DNA from: Rhodocyclaceae bacterium UBA2346
Lineage (GTDB): Bacteria > Pseudomonadota > Gammaproteobacteria > Burkholderiales > Rhodocyclaceae
NCBI GenBank assembly: GCA_002344625.1
Contig: DDUE01000040.1
Span: 1 to 6,001, forward strand
Reading direction: 5' to 3'
Length of the DNA: 6,001 nucleotides
Both the position numbers and the translations under genes were made by a program. Numbering within the stretch: position 1 is the first letter of the stretch; each line of letters begins with the position of its first letter. This document shows positions 5,369 to 6,001 of the stretch, in pieces. Below the pieces are notes generated by a model. That model was not told where the DNA came from. It saw only the letters and a program-made list of their open reading frames with translations, and did not search any database.

Positions 5369-5697
5369 GAAATGCCACATGGGAGGACATGCGGAGGAGG
5401 CAAACTGCCGGGCATCTTCGGTCCATCGATTCCGTCACCCGAGCAGTGTGCCCAAGCGGCACGGGGGCTGAAACCAATCAAAGTTGCTAAGCTATTCGGC
5501 CGTTCATCGCTACCGGGCCGCCACGGTCGGTGTCGGCATGGTGCGCCGCACGCGCCCTGGGCGGGCGTGGATTCATGACGTTTGGAATACGGCGCACGGG
5601 CGGGCGCGGGCGTAATAACAATTTCAGAAATCGAGATTTGTGGCCGGTCCGCAGCGGGTCATGATCGGGGACCCGCCCACCGGATCAGTGCAATATC
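5369..5697. other. Non-coding stretch upstream of the amidotransferase gene
   Basis: About 330 bases without a convincing gene. Open frames here have no family-like sequence and poor start sites. GGA-rich bases occur at 5381-5400. An AT-rich pocket at about 5611-5640 (TAATAACAATTTCAG onward) is the likely promoter zone of the downstream gene, though no clear -35/-10 pair stands out. The minus strand could encode a small RNA ending at the terminator at 5338-5368. I find no tRNA, known riboswitch core, or CRISPR repeat. Confidence 0.4.
5644..5683 (+). promoter_or_regulatory. Extended hairpin just before the amidotransferase start
   Basis: An inner stem of seven pairs, GCGGGTC (5654-5660) with GACCCGC (5670-5676), is extended by an outer CCGGT/ACCGG pair (5644-5648 with 5679-5683) across a small internal loop. 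It ends 14 bases before the ATG and its 3' arm includes the only GGA (5682-5684) near that start. If transcribed it could limit ribosome access. No T run follows, so it is not a standard terminator. Confidence 0.35.
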
Positions 5698-6001
5698 ATG
5701 TGCCAGTTGCTCGGAATGAATGCCAACAAGCCCGCGTCGATAAAGTTCTCCTTCGAGGGCTTCGTGCTGCGCGGGGGGCGCACCGACGAGCACCGCGACG
5801 GCTGGGGTCTGGCCTTCTTCGAAGGGCATGCGTGCCGGACCTTGCATGACTGCCGGCCGTCCGCCGATTCGCCGTTGGTCGAGCATCTGCACCGGCACCC
5901 GGTGAAGTCGCGGAACATCATCGCGCACATCTGCAAGGCGACCCAGGGCGGACTTTCCCTGCAGCACTGCCATCCCTTCACCCGCGAGCTCTGCGAGATC
6001 G
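5698..6001 (+). CDS. yafJ: YafJ-type class II glutamine amidotransferase, 5' part
   Basis: Partial gene with 101 complete codons, running off the right edge. The product begins MCQLLGMNAN. Cys2 is the N-terminal nucleophile exposed when the initiator methionine is removed, as in the Ntn-hydrolase glutaminase domain that releases ammonia from glutamine. Landmarks shared with E. coli YafJ are SFEGFVLRGG (E. coli SFTGLVQRGG), EHRDGWGLAFFEG (HKDGWGITFYEG), CRT, SPL, PVKS, AHI and HPFTREL. The physiological acceptor of this small amidotransferase family is unknown. Position 79 is cysteine (AHICKAT) where E. coli YafJ (AHIRQAN) and GlmS (AHTRWAT) have the glutamine-binding arginine; one C-to-T change from CGC would give TGC. 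The ATG at 5698 is fixed by the need for Cys at residue 2; its ribosome-binding site is weak. Any link to the sulfur genes is uncertain: it is divergent and separated by about 600 bases. Confidence 0.9.
   Translation, partial: MCQLLGMNANKPASIKFSFEGFVLRGGRTDEHRDGWGLAFFEGHACRTLHDCRPSADSPLVEHLHRHPVKSRNIIAHICKATQGGLSLQHCHPFTRELCEI

Noticed and set aside
5487..5576. 29-codon minus-strand peptide frame starting MNPRPPRAR, which might be a leader peptide before the orphan terminator
   Set aside because: No ribosome-binding site precedes the ATG, and the Arg/Pro/Ala content is what random GC-rich DNA gives.
5206..5578. Short open frames on both strands in the non-coding region (for example 5264-5578 plus, 5206-5481 minus)
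   Set aside because: No Shine-Dalgarno, no recognisable motif, and they run across the terminator hairpin and promoter-like sequences.

Overview
The window is GC-rich DNA (ordinary coding stretches around 65-70% by eye) with protein flavours typical of a betaproteobacterium, probably of the Burkholderiales or Rhodocyclales. The genus cannot be fixed from this sequence. Almost everything recognisable concerns sulfur. The outstanding feature is a two-gene family 2A encapsulin operon: a SrpI-type shell protein (complement 4170-5099) followed by a cysteine desulfurase with a long N-terminal targeting extension (complement 2465-4195). Characterised relatives of this pair form a virus-capsid-like nanocompartment of HK97 fold, loaded with desulfurase and linked to sulfur starvation and storage of elemental sulfur.

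Layout from left to right. Positions 1-395, minus strand: 5' part of a taurine ABC transporter binding protein (tauA), cut by the left edge. Positions 396-753: divergent intergenic region. Positions 754-1704, plus strand: serine O-acetyltransferase of the long SrpH/EpsC type. Positions 1685-2365, plus strand: an XRE-cupin regulator overlapping it by 20 bases. Positions 2411-2448: an intrinsic terminator serving the minus-strand operon. Positions 2465-5099, minus strand: the encapsulin operon, with cargo and shell genes overlapping. Positions 5100-5697: a roughly 600-base non-coding divergent region with an AT-rich promoter/operator island, several inverted repeats and an orphan minus-strand terminator. 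Positions 5698-6001, plus strand: 5' part of a YafJ-type class II glutamine amidotransferase, cut by the right edge.

As a unit the region makes sense as a sulfur-limitation island. TauA would bring in taurine as an alternative sulfur source. The acetyltransferase makes O-acetylserine, the carbon skeleton for cysteine and, in enterobacteria, the source of the CysB inducer. The desulfurase removes sulfur from cysteine inside the encapsulin shell, and the XRE-cupin protein is a plausible local sulfur regulator. A CTTAT-N11-ATAAG palindrome with the LysR-type T-N11-A core sits upstream of the shell gene and could be a CysB-family operator. The functional links between modules are inferred from gene families and proximity. 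The identities of the proteins are read directly from sequence motifs.
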